From Paenibacillus aceris (GTDB lineage: Bacteria; Bacillota; Bacilli; Paenibacillales; NBRC-103111): a stretch of 64,000 nucleotides of DNA. The notes beneath the pieces are model-generated. The model saw only the letters and a program-made list of their open reading frames with translations. It did no database searches and was not told the DNA's origin. Positions within the stretch are counted from its first letter, which is position 1; every line of letters begins with the position of its first letter. Below, one piece after another: positions 17,252 to 25,048 of the stretch. The stretch lies in NCBI RefSeq assembly GCF_017874035.1, contig NZ_JAGGKV010000010.1, positions 186,001 to 250,000 of the forward strand. Direction: 5' to 3'. Both the position numbers and the translations under genes were made by a program.

Positions 17252-17316
17252 TAAGGTAAGTCCCCAAGCCATTTCGCGAGCTCTTGCATATACTGGAGCA
17301 AGACCCTTGGGGACAC
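17252..17316. other. Nested inverted repeat in a gene-free stretch
   Basis: An outer 8-bp perfect stem (TCCCCAAG / CTTGGGGA) encloses an inner stem (CTCTTGC / GCAAGAC region). It lies in the about 300-bp stretch 17070-17370, where I find no convincing protein gene. Could be a structured RNA or operator; no T tract follows. Confidence 0.3.
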
Positions 17317-17370
17317 ACAACCCTTCAGCCGATCAGACTGCAGGCACATAACGATGTACGGTGGTAATCT

Positions 17371-17652
17371 ATGATGACAAAACGAATTATGGCTGCAAAA
17401 TATGACCTGCTCCACGTTCTCGGTCTAGCTTCCGAGGAAGATATTTACAATGCCCAATATAACGGACAGTCGCTGGCCGATATCGCCGAAGCCAATAAGG
17501 TCGATGTCCAAAAAGTAATCGATCTGCAACTCGCGGAGCTAACCGAACAGCTCGACGAGCGCTTGTCGAGCGGCAGCATCACGCTTGAGCAATATTACGC
17601 CCAGCAAGCTGAGCTGCCTGAGATCATTATGAGAAGCGTCTACGCACTATAA
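17371..17652 (+). CDS. Small conserved-looking protein, unknown function
   Basis: A 93-residue soluble protein without signal peptide. The middle reads SLADIAEANKVDVQKVIDLQ, a helix-turn-helix-like pattern also seen in Firmicute proteins with LADIA repeats, followed by a charged helix LTEQLDERLSSG. Ribosome binding site is weak (GGTGG about 6 nt upstream), and the ATG at 17371 or the adjacent one at 17374 could be used. It is followed by a strong terminator, so it is a single transcription unit. I do not recognise the family and propose no function. Confidence 0.6.
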   Translation: MMTKRIMAAKYDLLHVLGLASEEDIYNAQYNGQSLADIAEANKVDVQKVIDLQLAELTEQLDERLSSGSITLEQYYAQQAELPEIIMRSVYAL

Positions 17653-17687
17653 CAGATCCCTATCCTATTCGCAGGCTTCGCACTACC

Positions 17688-17713
17688 AAAAAGCGCCCAC
17701 TTGGGGCGCTTTT
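17688..17713 (+). terminator. Intrinsic terminator
   Basis: AAAAAGCGCCC / GGGGCGCTTTT hairpin with T tract, 35 bp after the gene at 17371. Confidence 0.85.
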
Positions 17714-17730
17714 CCATGTTTTCACCCTTG

Positions 17731-17776
17731 TTGCAAACCTCTAACTGTGTCACTATCAAATGAGAATCATTACGAG
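17731..17776 (+). promoter_or_regulatory. Promoter with Fur-like box before the AraC regulator
   Basis: TTGCAA (17731-17736), 17 nt, TATCAA (17754-17759), overlapped by AAATGAGAATCATTA (17758-17772), which resembles half to full Fur box (TGATAATNATTATCA). Suggests iron repression of the regulator gene. Confidence 0.6.
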
Positions 17777-17796
17777 GTTAGGAAAGGATCTTGCTT

Positions 17797-18594
17797 ATGA
17801 ATTTTCAACAGCTTATTCCCCTCGTCCCGCTCATTGAGCAGATCGAGACCTGCAGTGCCCCGATAAACATAGAATGTCCGACCGGAATGCACCGGCTTAT
17901 TATTGTGCGGCGCGGCCATATTACCATACATAGACACGACCAGGAACCGACGGTCTGTTCACAAGCCTATGCGTGCCATCCCGATCATGGCCCTTACGCT
18001 ATTCAGGTTCCCAAAACCAAAACCGTCGAATACGTCATCATTGCCTACAGGATGTTACCGGAAGGGAGCATCTGGTCCCAGCACGGCCCTCTCACAACCT
18101 TAAGTGAGATAAAAATTCACTACATGTTGGACGAGCTGCTTCGAACGACGGAGGACCTTCATCCGCTGACGGATGAAGAAATAGCCGCTCACACATTTCG
18201 AAAGCGCATGATGCTGGAGCGCATTCTGTTCATTTACTTATATGAATCTCATCTGACGCAGGACAAAAAGTCCTCAACGGAATCGATCGAGGAGATCCTT
18301 TCCTATATGAACGAACACTACATGTTGGAGCTGTCGCTTCCGATGTTGGCTAGACGAGCAGGCATGAGTGTCGGTTATTTAACGGTTTTATTCAAAAAGC
18401 AGACCGGGATGACGATGATGAATTATTTGTACACCCTGCGTATTGAGAAAGCGAAGCAAATGTTTCTTCATACCGATTTACTCGCCAAAGAAGTCGCCGG
18501 ACGCGTCGGATTCGTGGATTATTTCCATTTCAGCAAAGTATTCAAAAAAAAGACCGGAACTTCACCCTCGGAATTTCTGGCTAACCAGCATTAA
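17797..18594 (+). CDS. AraC family regulator of iron-siderophore uptake
   Basis: A 265-residue regulator with an N-terminal sensing domain and C-terminal AraC helix-turn-helix pair (LPMLARRAGMSVGYLTVLFK and VAGRVGFVDYFHFSKVFKKK). Start at ATG 17797 behind GGAAAGGA. It is immediately upstream of a siderophore-binding lipoprotein and two FecCD permeases, the arrangement seen for Bacillus Btr/FeuABC and YfiF/YfiYZ, where the regulator activates uptake when the siderophore is present. Unlike Btr it has no substrate-binding domain fused to its C-terminus. The Fur-like box in its promoter supports iron control. The siderophore is unknown. Confidence 0.85.
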   Translation: MNFQQLIPLVPLIEQIETCSAPINIECPTGMHRLIIVRRGHITIHRHDQEPTVCSQAYACHPDHGPYAIQVPKTKTVEYVIIAYRMLPEGSIWSQHGPLTTLSEIKIHYMLDELLRTTEDLHPLTDEEIAAHTFRKRMMLERILFIYLYESHLTQDKKSSTESIEEILSYMNEHYMLELSLPMLARRAGMSVGYLTVLFKKQTGMTMMNYLYTLRIEKAKQMFLHTDLLAKEVAGRVGFVDYFHFSKVFKKKTGTSPSEFLANQH

Positions 18595-18604
18595 ATCTAA
18601 TAAT

Positions 18605-18637
18605 GGGACATGTTCATTATGCATATTAGACATGTCC
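18605..18637. promoter_or_regulatory. Inverted repeat between regulator and binding-protein genes
   Basis: GGACATG ... CATGTCC, 7-bp arms 19 nt apart, just upstream of the -35 region of the uptake operon. No T tract. It could be the AraC activator target or a weak terminator. Confidence 0.4.
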
Positions 18638-18650
18638 TAACTGTGAAATA

Positions 18651-18687
18651 TTGAGTATTATTTCAAATGAGAATAATAATCATTGTC
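18651..18687 (+). promoter_or_regulatory. Promoter and Fur box of the siderophore uptake operon
   Basis: TTGAGT (18651-18656), 17 nt, TAATAA (18674-18679). The AT-rich run ATGAGAATAATAATCATTG (18667-18685) gives overlapping Fur-box matches across the -10. Repression by iron-loaded Fur is expected. Confidence 0.75.
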
Positions 18688-18703
18688 ACGGGGGAATGCA
18701 CAA

Positions 18704-19678
18704 ATGAAACACTATTTTACTCGTTTTAGCCTGATCGCACTGATCACCGTATTTGCGTTAAGCCTTGCAGCTTGCGGCAAATCGACGAATACCGAAACGG
18801 CAGCAACAACCACTCCGGCTGCAGCCAGCCAGAAGCCTACCGCTCAAACGGACGGTAAAATTACCGTGCAGGATGCTACAGGGACACTCGAACTGCCTAA
18901 GAAACCGGAGCGCATCGTTGCCATGGAGTTCGGCTTTACAGACATCCTTGTCACCTTAGGTGTACAACCTGTAGGCGTTGCCGACGACGACAGCCCGGAT
19001 CTTCTGATGGATTCTGTAAAAGCTCAACTAAAATCCTACAAATCCGTAGGTTCCCGCTACGAGCCTAACATTGAGCTGATTTCCTCACTGAAGCCTGATT
19101 TGATCATAGCGGACATCAACAAGCATAAAAATGCGATTGCGCAGCTAAAAGGCATTGCACCGGTTCTCGTATTGGACGATTTCCAAGCTGACTACAATCA
19201 AATGCTGAAAAATGTCGGCATCATCGCGAAAGCAGTCGGTAAGGAAGAGGAAGGCAAGAAACGTCTGGCTGAGCACCAAGCTAAGGTAGAAGCGATGAAA
19301 AAGAAACTAGGCGCAACAAACCTTCGCGTACTTCCAGCTGTTGTGAATCCCAAAGGATTCTTCGCACATTCGGATCACGCTTACAGCGGTTCTTACCTAG
19401 CAATGCTTGGTTATACGGATCCAGTAAAAAATACCGCAGCCTATCCGCAAATTACGCTTGAACAGCTCGTTGAAGCAAACCCGCAAGTTCTGTTCCTGAT
19501 GCCAACTGAGAAAGAAACGATTGTTAAGCAATGGGAAACAAACCCTCTATGGCAGAAAATTGATGCTGTAGCTAACAAGAAAGTATTTACTGTAGAGCGT
19601 CGTGACTGGTCTCTATCGCGCGGATTCCTCGGATCCGAGAAAATTCTTGATGACATCGTGAAGAATTTGGGGCAATAG
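18704..19678 (+). CDS. Iron-siderophore ABC transporter substrate-binding lipoprotein
   Basis: Extracellular lipid-anchored binding protein of the FecB/FhuD type (324 residues). Signal peptide with lipobox LAAC (Cys 24), a Thr/Ala-rich linker, then two lobes: RIVAMEFGFTDILVTLGVQPVG and, after the bridging helix, ITLEQLVEANPQVLFLM. It most resembles the Fe-citrate/schizokinen class (YfmC, YfiY) in its opening ITVQDATGTLELPKKPERIV, but the substrate is not provable from sequence. Start at ATG 18704, 8 nt after GGGGGA. First gene of an operon with two permeases; there is no ATPase gene. Confidence 0.92.
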   Translation: MKHYFTRFSLIALITVFALSLAACGKSTNTETAATTTPAAASQKPTAQTDGKITVQDATGTLELPKKPERIVAMEFGFTDILVTLGVQPVGVADDDSPDLLMDSVKAQLKSYKSVGSRYEPNIELISSLKPDLIIADINKHKNAIAQLKGIAPVLVLDDFQADYNQMLKNVGIIAKAVGKEEEGKKRLAEHQAKVEAMKKKLGATNLRVLPAVVNPKGFFAHSDHAYSGSYLAMLGYTDPVKNTAAYPQITLEQLVEANPQVLFLMPTEKETIVKQWETNPLWQKIDAVANKKVFTVERRDWSLSRGFLGSEKILDDIVKNLGQ

Positions 19679-19682
19679 TCCG

Positions 19683-20696
19683 ATGAAGCCTATAACTGAG
19701 AAGCAGAGCCAGAAATGGCCTCTGCTCTTCCTATTTTCTGCTGCTGCTCTCGTGATGCTGATCGGTGTGATCAGCAGTTTGAAGTGGGGCCAAGCCCCTG
19801 TTTCTTGGCGCACTTTATTCGAAGCGGTGACTTATCAGGGCAGCGACAAAGCCCATCTTTACATACAAACACTCCGTTTGCCGCGCGCCATCATGGCGTG
19901 TATCGTAGGGATGCAGCTCGCTTTGGCCGGCATGCTTACCCAATTAACAACCAAGAATCCGCTGGCATCTCCGCATATATTCGGAATTAACGCCGGGGCT
20001 TCGTTAGCTGTTGTAATCGGGCTAGCTTTTTTGCCCCATTTCGGTAACTTCGGGCTCATCGGTTTCGCCTTCGTCGGGGCCGCCTTAAGCGCGCTGCTAA
20101 TCTGGTCGCTTGCGGGCGCGGGACGCGGGCAGTATGTGCGTCTAGCCCTTGCGGGAATCACGATCCACTTCCTCATGTCTTCATTGACGGAAGGCCTCAT
20201 TATCATGAATCAGCACGCGACGGATAGTATGATTTTCTGGCTGGTTGGCTCCCTGAACCAAGCAGGATGGTCGGATGTACGGATCATTTTGCCTTTTTTC
20301 ATTGGCGGAATGGTCTTATTCAGCCTTATGCTCCCGGCGTTCAAACTGCTGCTGCTCGATGACGACATCGCCTCTGGCCTGGGCCAACGCGTGAATATCG
20401 TACGCGGTATCAGCATCGTGCTTGTCATCGTGCTCGCCGGCTCTGCCGTAGCCTTATGCGGTCCGATCGGTTTCATCTGCTTGCTTGTTCCGCATATCGC
20501 CCGTGCGATGATCGGACCTAACTTAAACATTCTGGGTCCGATGACGGCTCTGCTTGGAGGAATATTGCTCGTATATGCCGACTTTCTCAGCCGTTTCATC
20601 GCTTTTCCGTTCGAATCACCGGTTGGCATCGTGACCGCTGTCATCGGCGCGCCTTATTTCATTTACTTGGCTCGCAAGCAAGGAGGTGCGAAGTGA
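19683..20696 (+). CDS. Iron-siderophore ABC permease, FecCD family (1)
   Basis: Multi-pass permease of 337 residues, about ten membrane helices. Typical FecCD stretches: LRLPRAIMACIVGMQLALAGMLTQ, NPLASPHIFGINAGASLAVVIG, and the cytoplasmic coupling region GPIGFICLLVPHIARAMIGPN. It starts 4 nt after the binding protein stop and overlaps the next permease by 4 nt, so the two are translationally coupled and likely form a heterodimer. Must recruit an ATPase encoded elsewhere. Confidence 0.94.
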   Translation: MKPITEKQSQKWPLLFLFSAAALVMLIGVISSLKWGQAPVSWRTLFEAVTYQGSDKAHLYIQTLRLPRAIMACIVGMQLALAGMLTQLTTKNPLASPHIFGINAGASLAVVIGLAFLPHFGNFGLIGFAFVGAALSALLIWSLAGAGRGQYVRLALAGITIHFLMSSLTEGLIIMNQHATDSMIFWLVGSLNQAGWSDVRIILPFFIGGMVLFSLMLPAFKLLLLDDDIASGLGQRVNIVRGISIVLVIVLAGSAVALCGPIGFICLLVPHIARAMIGPNLNILGPMTALLGGILLVYADFLSRFIAFPFESPVGIVTAVIGAPYFIYLARKQGGAK

Positions 20697-21685
20697 GAAG
20701 ATTTACACATACATCTTCCCTCTCTTTGATAGTCGCCCTTGCGGTCATGCTCGTCCTAGCCACCCTATATGTTCATGTGGGTGCCGTGCGGATTCCACTT
20801 AAAGAGGTATGGGCCGGCTTAACGGATGCGAAAAGCTCAACTTACTTCATCGTGCATCAAGTCCGCTTACCGCGCGTCTTCGTTGCGATATTAGCGGGCT
20901 TCGGCTTAGCCGTCGGCGGTGTTATTCTGCAAGGCTTGGTAAGGAATCCTCTGGCCAGCCCGGACGTGGTGGGGATTACGAAAGGAGCCGGCTTCATGGC
21001 GGCCGCAGTGCTCTTTCTATTCCCCAAGTCGCCAAGCTACGTCTTGCCGATTGCCGCCTTCGTCGGCGCCTTCCTAGCCTTCTTGCTCCTGCTGCTGCTC
21101 AGCCGGCGCTTAACACTCACGCCCGCCTCGCTAGCCTTGGTAGGCGTCGCCATTGGTACTGTGTTCCAAGCCGGCACACAGTACTTGATCATTCGACACC
21201 CCAGCGACATCAACATGGCGCTGCTCTGGCTATCCGGCAGCTTGTGGAGCCGCAATTGGCACGATGTTTATACACTGCTGCCGTGGATCGCAGTGCTCTT
21301 GCCCATCGTGTGGGCGAACTTTGCGAAGCTGAACATTTTTCTGCTTGGCGATGACATTACCGCCTCGCTTGGGCTTAACATCGTGAGGCAGCGCTTCCTG
21401 CTGCTGCTGCTCGCCGTTGCTTTGGCCGGCATCTCCGTGTCGGCCGTGGGCGCGATCGGCTTCATCGGCCTCATCGCACCGCACATCGCGCGCAGCATCG
21501 TCGGCAGCCGGCATCAATGGCTGATCCCGCTGGCCGCTGTCATCGGCGCGGATCTGATGCTGCTCGGCGACTTGCTCGGCCGCATCATTATCCTCCCGCG
21601 CGAGGTGCCGGTAGGGATTATGACCGCCGTCATTGGCGCGCCGTATTTTATTTATTTGCTGCGCAAGGAACGTCTGCGCCGATAA
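20693..21685 (+). CDS. Iron-siderophore ABC permease, FecCD family (2)
   Basis: Second permease half, 330 residues: VRLPRVFVAILAGFGLAVGG, NPLASPDVVGITKGAGFMAA and the coupling motif GAIGFIGLIAPHIARSIVGS. Starts with GTG at 20693, overlapping the previous stop, with GGAGGTG just upstream. Last gene of the operon. The missing ATPase parallels Bacillus FeuABC and YfiYZ-YfhA, which use the shared ATPase YusV. Confidence 0.94.
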   Translation: MRRFTHTSSLSLIVALAVMLVLATLYVHVGAVRIPLKEVWAGLTDAKSSTYFIVHQVRLPRVFVAILAGFGLAVGGVILQGLVRNPLASPDVVGITKGAGFMAAAVLFLFPKSPSYVLPIAAFVGAFLAFLLLLLLSRRLTLTPASLALVGVAIGTVFQAGTQYLIIRHPSDINMALLWLSGSLWSRNWHDVYTLLPWIAVLLPIVWANFAKLNIFLLGDDITASLGLNIVRQRFLLLLLAVALAGISVSAVGAIGFIGLIAPHIARSIVGSRHQWLIPLAAVIGADLMLLGDLLGRIIILPREVPVGIMTAVIGAPYFIYLLRKERLRR

Positions 21686-21769
21686 ACATGGTTAGGATCC
21701 CGCCCCCCGTACCTGCAACTGGCAAGTAGGCTTGGGGGAAGCTCGGCTTGTAAATTCGCTTTTATTTAG

Positions 21770-21946
21770 GGAACTTCATTCCCCTATTTATGCGAAATGA
21801 AGTATGACGGGGGTTCGTGGGGAACTGCAGGGTCTTATCTCACCTCAATCATCCAAATATGTGTCCAGTACAGCGAAATAGCGGACCGCTGGTTCCCTTT
21901 CCCCCGCCCAAAGGGCTATTTGGGGCAAATAGCGCCCTATACTTCC
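21770..21946. repeat. Four-module inverted repeat element, copy 3
   Basis: Modules at 21770-21790 and 21821-21841 (reverse), 21875-21896 and 21926-21946 (direct), spaced 51-54 bp. Direct modules read AAATAGCGG...GGTTCC and CAAATAGCGCCC...CTTCC. Lies in the 383-bp gap between the permease operon and a minus-strand remnant; the terminator at 22004-22052 follows. I see nothing else in this gap. Confidence 0.78.
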
Positions 21947-22003
21947 CTAAAAGCCCTTGGACTTCCATACCAATTTGCCAATGGCCACGCCACATTACGA
22001 AAT

Positions 22004-22052
22004 AAAAAGGGCTTCCTTGAAGGTCAGACAAGACCTTTCAAAGAAGCCCTTT
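22004..22052. terminator. Bidirectional terminator
   Basis: AAAAAGGGCTTC...GACC / ...GAAGCCCTTT, a stem of about 20 bp with one bulge, flanked by A and T tracts. Likely ends the siderophore operon. Confidence 0.8.
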
Positions 22053-22068
22053 ACTTTTAGTTCATGCC

Positions 22069-22440
22069 TCACAGCCGCTCCGCGATCACATGCATCATAC
22101 TGCGCAGAACGTCGATGTTCTGGAAGTAGAAGGTCATCACCTGATCCCGATGAAGCTGCAGCAACAGGGCAGTTTCCTGCGCCGTGCAATCTGCCGAGCG
22201 TGGACATAAGCCCGGATTCCGCTGAATCCTCTGCAGCTGCTGGCCCTTTCGCTAGTTCGGATCGCAGACTGCGGGAAAGCTGCTTCATCATTTCCACTGC
22301 AATGCTCGTTTGGTCGAAGATCATATCGTAGAAAACTGTTGAATCCAGCCGCCACAGAAGGACATCCTCCTCTGCCCGAATAATCGTTGCGGTCCGCGGT
22401 CCCTGACTGAGCAACGCCACCTCGATTAAACGAACATTTT
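22069..22440 (-). pseudogene. Cyclic-nucleotide-binding domain remnant
   Basis: A 5'-truncated fragment. The readable piece (EVALLSQGPRTATIIRAEED, VLLWRLDSTVFYDMIFDQ) is the second half of a cNMP-binding/Crp-like beta barrel, followed by MMKQLSRSLRSEL. The frame then shifts near 22200; the ancestral end (CTAQETALLLQLHRDQVMTF to a stop at 22069) is in another frame. There is no proper start: the fragment begins inside the terminator of the upstream genes. Non-functional. Confidence 0.72.
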
Positions 22441-22447
22441 TCAACAA

Positions 22448-22485
22448 AAAAAGACACATCCTCCTGGGACATGTCTCTTTCTTTT
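22448..22485 (-). terminator. Terminator of the 24.0-22.5 kb minus-strand genes
   Basis: Minus strand AAAGAGACAT...ATGTGTCTTTTTTT: 10-bp stem with one mismatch and a seven-T tail, right after the gene ending at 22491. Confidence 0.75.
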
Positions 22486-22490
22486 AAATA

Positions 22491-22931
22491 CTATATGCGG
22501 TAATCGTCGCCTCTCCAGCTCTTAATAGACTTCTTAATCGCATCAGGTGACAACTGCTCAGCAGCCGCCTTCTCGGATAGAGCCGGGAATTCCGCGTCGG
22601 AAGCAAAGCGCAAAGCAGCAATTTGGCCAATTGCTAGCCTTGAATCCAGCAGCTTCTGGGTCAAAACATAGTGCCTAAGATTCTCTTCTGCACGTATCGC
22701 GCGATCCTGTGCTTTCATAGGATAGGTACGAATCAGCAAGAAGACGACGATCACGATAATAGAAATGATCAGAAATAGAAACGAGGGAAGCACTCCATTC
22801 CCCGATTGCAAGGATCTAACCAGTTCGATGATCGACAAAATAAGTAAAACTAATGCCAGCAAAGAGAATACAAAGTGAAACAACGGATGCATTCTACGGT
22901 GATTCGCATAGGTTTGATTGCCATTACTCAT
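22491..22931 (-). CDS. DUF6526 family membrane protein
   Basis: A 146-residue protein with two transmembrane helices (about 16-38 and 46-67) and a cytosolic C-terminal half rich in charged helices (MKAQDRAIRAEENLRHYVLTQKLLD). The opening QTYANHRRMHPLFHF is typical of DUF6526 proteins of Firmicutes. Function unknown. Its start overlaps the stop of the upstream small gene by 4 nt (ATGA type), so the two are co-translated. Confidence 0.75.
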   Translation of the reverse strand: MSNGNQTYANHRRMHPLFHFVFSLLALVLLILSIIELVRSLQSGNGVLPSFLFLIISIIVIVVFLLIRTYPMKAQDRAIRAEENLRHYVLTQKLLDSRLAIGQIAALRFASDAEFPALSEKAAAEQLSPDAIKKSIKSWRGDDYRI

Positions 22932-23155
22932 GATTTCCCCACAATCTCATCGATCTCGCTTTTCAATAGCAAGTAACGGTGAACACTTCTCATAATAGGC
23001 ACCTTGGTTAAATTGTGTTTGTCAACATACTGCTTCATCTGATCCTTCGTTAAACCTAATGATTTTCCAGCTTCCATCACCGTTAATACCACTTCGTTAC
23101 TTGTAGCATTAAACGTTGTTTTCACCTTTTGATTCCAATCCTCAAATGTCTGCAT
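22928..23155 (-). CDS. Small protein of unknown function (75 aa)
   Basis: Soluble protein starting MQTFEDWNQKVKTTFNATSN and ending LLKSEIDEIVGKS. I choose the start at 23155 because an extended -10 promoter (TGGTATAAT) lies at 23190-23198, inside the longer reading to 23224, so the longer form could not be made from that promoter. Ribosome binding is modest (GAAGGG, 13 nt). Overlaps the DUF6526 gene. I do not recognise a family; the middle (SLGLTKDQMKQYVDKHNL) looks helical. Confidence 0.6.
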   Translation of the reverse strand: MQTFEDWNQKVKTTFNATSNEVVLTVMEAGKSLGLTKDQMKQYVDKHNLTKVPIMRSVHRYLLLKSEIDEIVGKS

Positions 23156-23189
23156 GTCCGAAGCAACACCCTTCTGTTCCAATCCTTCC

Positions 23190-23198
23190 ATTATACCA
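23190..23198 (-). promoter_or_regulatory. Extended -10 promoter
   Basis: Minus strand TGGTATAAT with no good -35, upstream of the 75-residue protein gene. Confidence 0.55.
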
Positions 23199-23239
23199 CA
23201 GAAGTGAAAAGAGACATCATCCATTTCTAGGATATGTAC

Positions 23240-24004
23240 TTACTTGGCCTCCTCCTCATTTAAAAGTCCCAGCAGAGCCTGCGGCAGCGCAAATTGCTGA
23301 TTGTTAATGACGATCTTATTCAGCTTATCGCTTGCCACAACCTCGGAAGTCTGCTCTTCTTTAATCTCTTCAATTTCGGCATGCAGGCGTTCCATTTGCA
23401 GATCGAGTGCAGACGCCGCGACGGCCGCTTGTTTGAGCTCCTCCAGCAAACGCACCGGCACTGTTTGATTGCCTTCATTGAACTTATAAAATATTTTATG
23501 TTCCAAGCTAGCCCAAAAGTCCATAGCGATCGTACGGATTTGAATTTCGATGCACACACTTTCTTGACGATCCGTCAAATGTACCGGAACCTCGATTAAC
23601 AAATGAAGACTTTGATAGCCATTCGGCTTCGGATGCTTGATGTAATCCTTCTCTCCCAGCACCTTTAAGTCGCTTTGGTTCTTGAGCATATTGGAGATGA
23701 CATAAATATCGGACACGAATGAGCACGTAATCCGCATGCCTGCAATATCTTTAATGCATGCTTTTATCCCGTCAAAAGACATTTCTCCGCCTTTTCTACT
23801 TAGCTTATGAAAAATGCTTTCCGGCGATTTCAAGCGGGACTTGGTATGCTCGATCGGATTATATTCATGCAGCAACTCGAATTCCTGCACTAGTATTTCT
23901 ACGCGGGTCTCCATGGCGTCCAAAGCGAATTTGTAAGTCATCATAAATCTGGTTATATCGTGCTTAAACCGTTTCAAATCATTCATAGAAAGTTGATTCA
24001 TCAT
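23240..24004 (-). CDS. Small alarmone synthetase (p)ppGpp synthase
   Basis: Single-domain GTP pyrophosphokinase of 254 residues that makes (p)ppGpp without the hydrolase domain of Rel. Synthetase motifs visible: HTKSRLKSPESIFHKL (substrate-binding basic patch), IKDIAGMRITCSFVSDIY, the G-loop KDYIKHPKPNGYQSLH, and VCIEIQIRTIAMDFWASLEHK. The IEIQIRT and EHK residues needed for catalysis are present. It resembles both RelQ (YjbM) and RelP (YwaC); I do not choose between them. C-terminal coiled coil mediates tetramerisation in relatives. Upstream of two small genes on the same strand. Confidence 0.9.
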   Translation of the reverse strand: MMNQLSMNDLKRFKHDITRFMMTYKFALDAMETRVEILVQEFELLHEYNPIEHTKSRLKSPESIFHKLSRKGGEMSFDGIKACIKDIAGMRITCSFVSDIYVISNMLKNQSDLKVLGEKDYIKHPKPNGYQSLHLLIEVPVHLTDRQESVCIEIQIRTIAMDFWASLEHKIFYKFNEGNQTVPVRLLEELKQAAVAASALDLQMERLHAEIEEIKEEQTSEVVASDKLNKIVINNQQFALPQALLGLLNEEEAK

Positions 24005-24091
24005 AGCAGTTCCATCCTTTGTTCGTGGTTATTTTACCAGTCTTATCTAGTGTAAAGTACGAATGCGCTCGGAGCAAATTTGGCGTTCGTA

Positions 24092-24121
24092 TTGACACTT
24101 TGCAGGGTCGCTTGGTATAGT
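24092..24121 (+). promoter_or_regulatory. Promoter of the secreted coiled-coil protein gene
   Basis: TTGACA (24092-24097), 18 nt, TATAGT (24116-24121). Transcription would start near 24128, before the hairpin at 24157. Confidence 0.65.
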
Positions 24122-24156
24122 ACATCTATCATATTTCGAGTAAATACTTACGTTGG

Positions 24157-24204
24157 AAGCACCCGTAGGATAAGGCTTTTGCCTTTCTTGCAGGTGCTTT
24201 TTTG
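24157..24204 (+). terminator. Leader terminator/attenuator upstream of the coiled-coil gene
   Basis: AAGCACC...AGGATAAGGC TTTT GCCTTTCTT...GGTGCTT followed by six T residues, located between the promoter and the ribosome binding site at 24221. Either it ends a short leader RNA or it works as an attenuator. Confidence 0.6.
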
Positions 24205-24233
24205 TATTTCCCGAAATTAAAGGAGGCTTCTAT

Positions 24234-25028
24234 TTGAAGAATTTCATTTCACTTCTCGCCGCTTTCGTTCTACTCTCAGTCATTTCGGTGGAGGCGGCTG
24301 CAGCAGCACCTATTGAAATCACAGCCGCACTCCTCGAGAAAACCATGGCCTCCGCTACCCAGACTCAGGCCAATCGCATCCATTCCTTGCAGGACGAGCT
24401 GCTCACCCTTCAGAAACAAGAACAAGATTGGGACACTACGATTGCTTTGCAGCATAATCAAAATAAAGAAGCCCAAGCAGCGCTAAGCCAACAAGCCAAA
24501 GAGATCGATAAACCCCAATTAGCCAAGCTGGAGGAGGATGTCCTGCAAACGAGAGAACGGTACAAACCATTATTATCCCGTTACACGGCATTAAATAAAC
24601 AGATTGAAACCGTGCGCCCGCTCAAAAACAAAAGCTTAAATACCCTGCTCCGGCTTCAAGCCGCTGCCTTGAAAATTCCTGTGCAGCTGGCTCGTGCAGA
24701 CATACAGGCAAAAGAGAAAGTCCGGCAAGCAGCCAAGGAGCAATCCTCCAAAGCTGCGAAAAAAGTCCGAAGTCTCCTCGACGATCTGGATCCGGTGAAC
24801 GCGCAAATTAAAGCTAAGCAAAGTGCCGTGAAGTCATCCCGGAAAAGCTTATCCCCGTTATGGAGCGGCTTTAAAAAAAGCGCCAAACAAGGGGATGCGA
24901 TTGGGGTCCAAAGCACCCTCAGCTCCATGGTTTCCCTTCTGCGCCAAATCAACGAGGAGAAGCAGCGAATCTTCAAGCTCGAGACCAACGTCCGTGATAA
25001 GCTTGCTGCCATTAAAAAAGACACCTGA
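24234..25028 (+). CDS. Secreted coiled-coil protein, unknown function
   Basis: A 264-residue exported protein: signal peptide MKNFISLLAAFVLLSVISV to about residue 27 (AAAAA), then nearly continuous Lys/Gln/Leu/Ala-rich helix with heptad character (NRIHSLQDELLTLQKQEQDW, KSAVKSSRKSLSPLWSGF). No enzymatic domain visible. It begins with TTG at 24234 behind AGGAGG. It may span or bind cell wall, but that is inference from composition only. A terminator-like hairpin precedes it in its leader. Confidence 0.7.
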   Translation: MKNFISLLAAFVLLSVISVEAAAAAPIEITAALLEKTMASATQTQANRIHSLQDELLTLQKQEQDWDTTIALQHNQNKEAQAALSQQAKEIDKPQLAKLEEDVLQTRERYKPLLSRYTALNKQIETVRPLKNKSLNTLLRLQAAALKIPVQLARADIQAKEKVRQAAKEQSSKAAKKVRSLLDDLDPVNAQIKAKQSAVKSSRKSLSPLWSGFKKSAKQGDAIGVQSTLSSMVSLLRQINEEKQRIFKLETNVRDKLAAIKKDT

Positions 25029-25041
25029 TCAGGTGTCTTCC
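25018..25041 (-). terminator. Palindromic terminator
   Basis: Perfect palindrome AAGACACCTGATCAGGTGTCTT overlapping the coiled-coil gene stop. The minus-strand side is followed by six T residues, so it originally terminated the chemoreceptor whose tail lies at 25049. Confidence 0.75.
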
Positions 25042-25048
25042 GGTTCCT

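Noticed and set aside
17143..17415. 90-residue minus-strand reading frame
   Set aside because: No ribosome binding site, overlaps the start of the 17371 gene, and its composition is not convincing; the inverted repeat inside may be the true signal.
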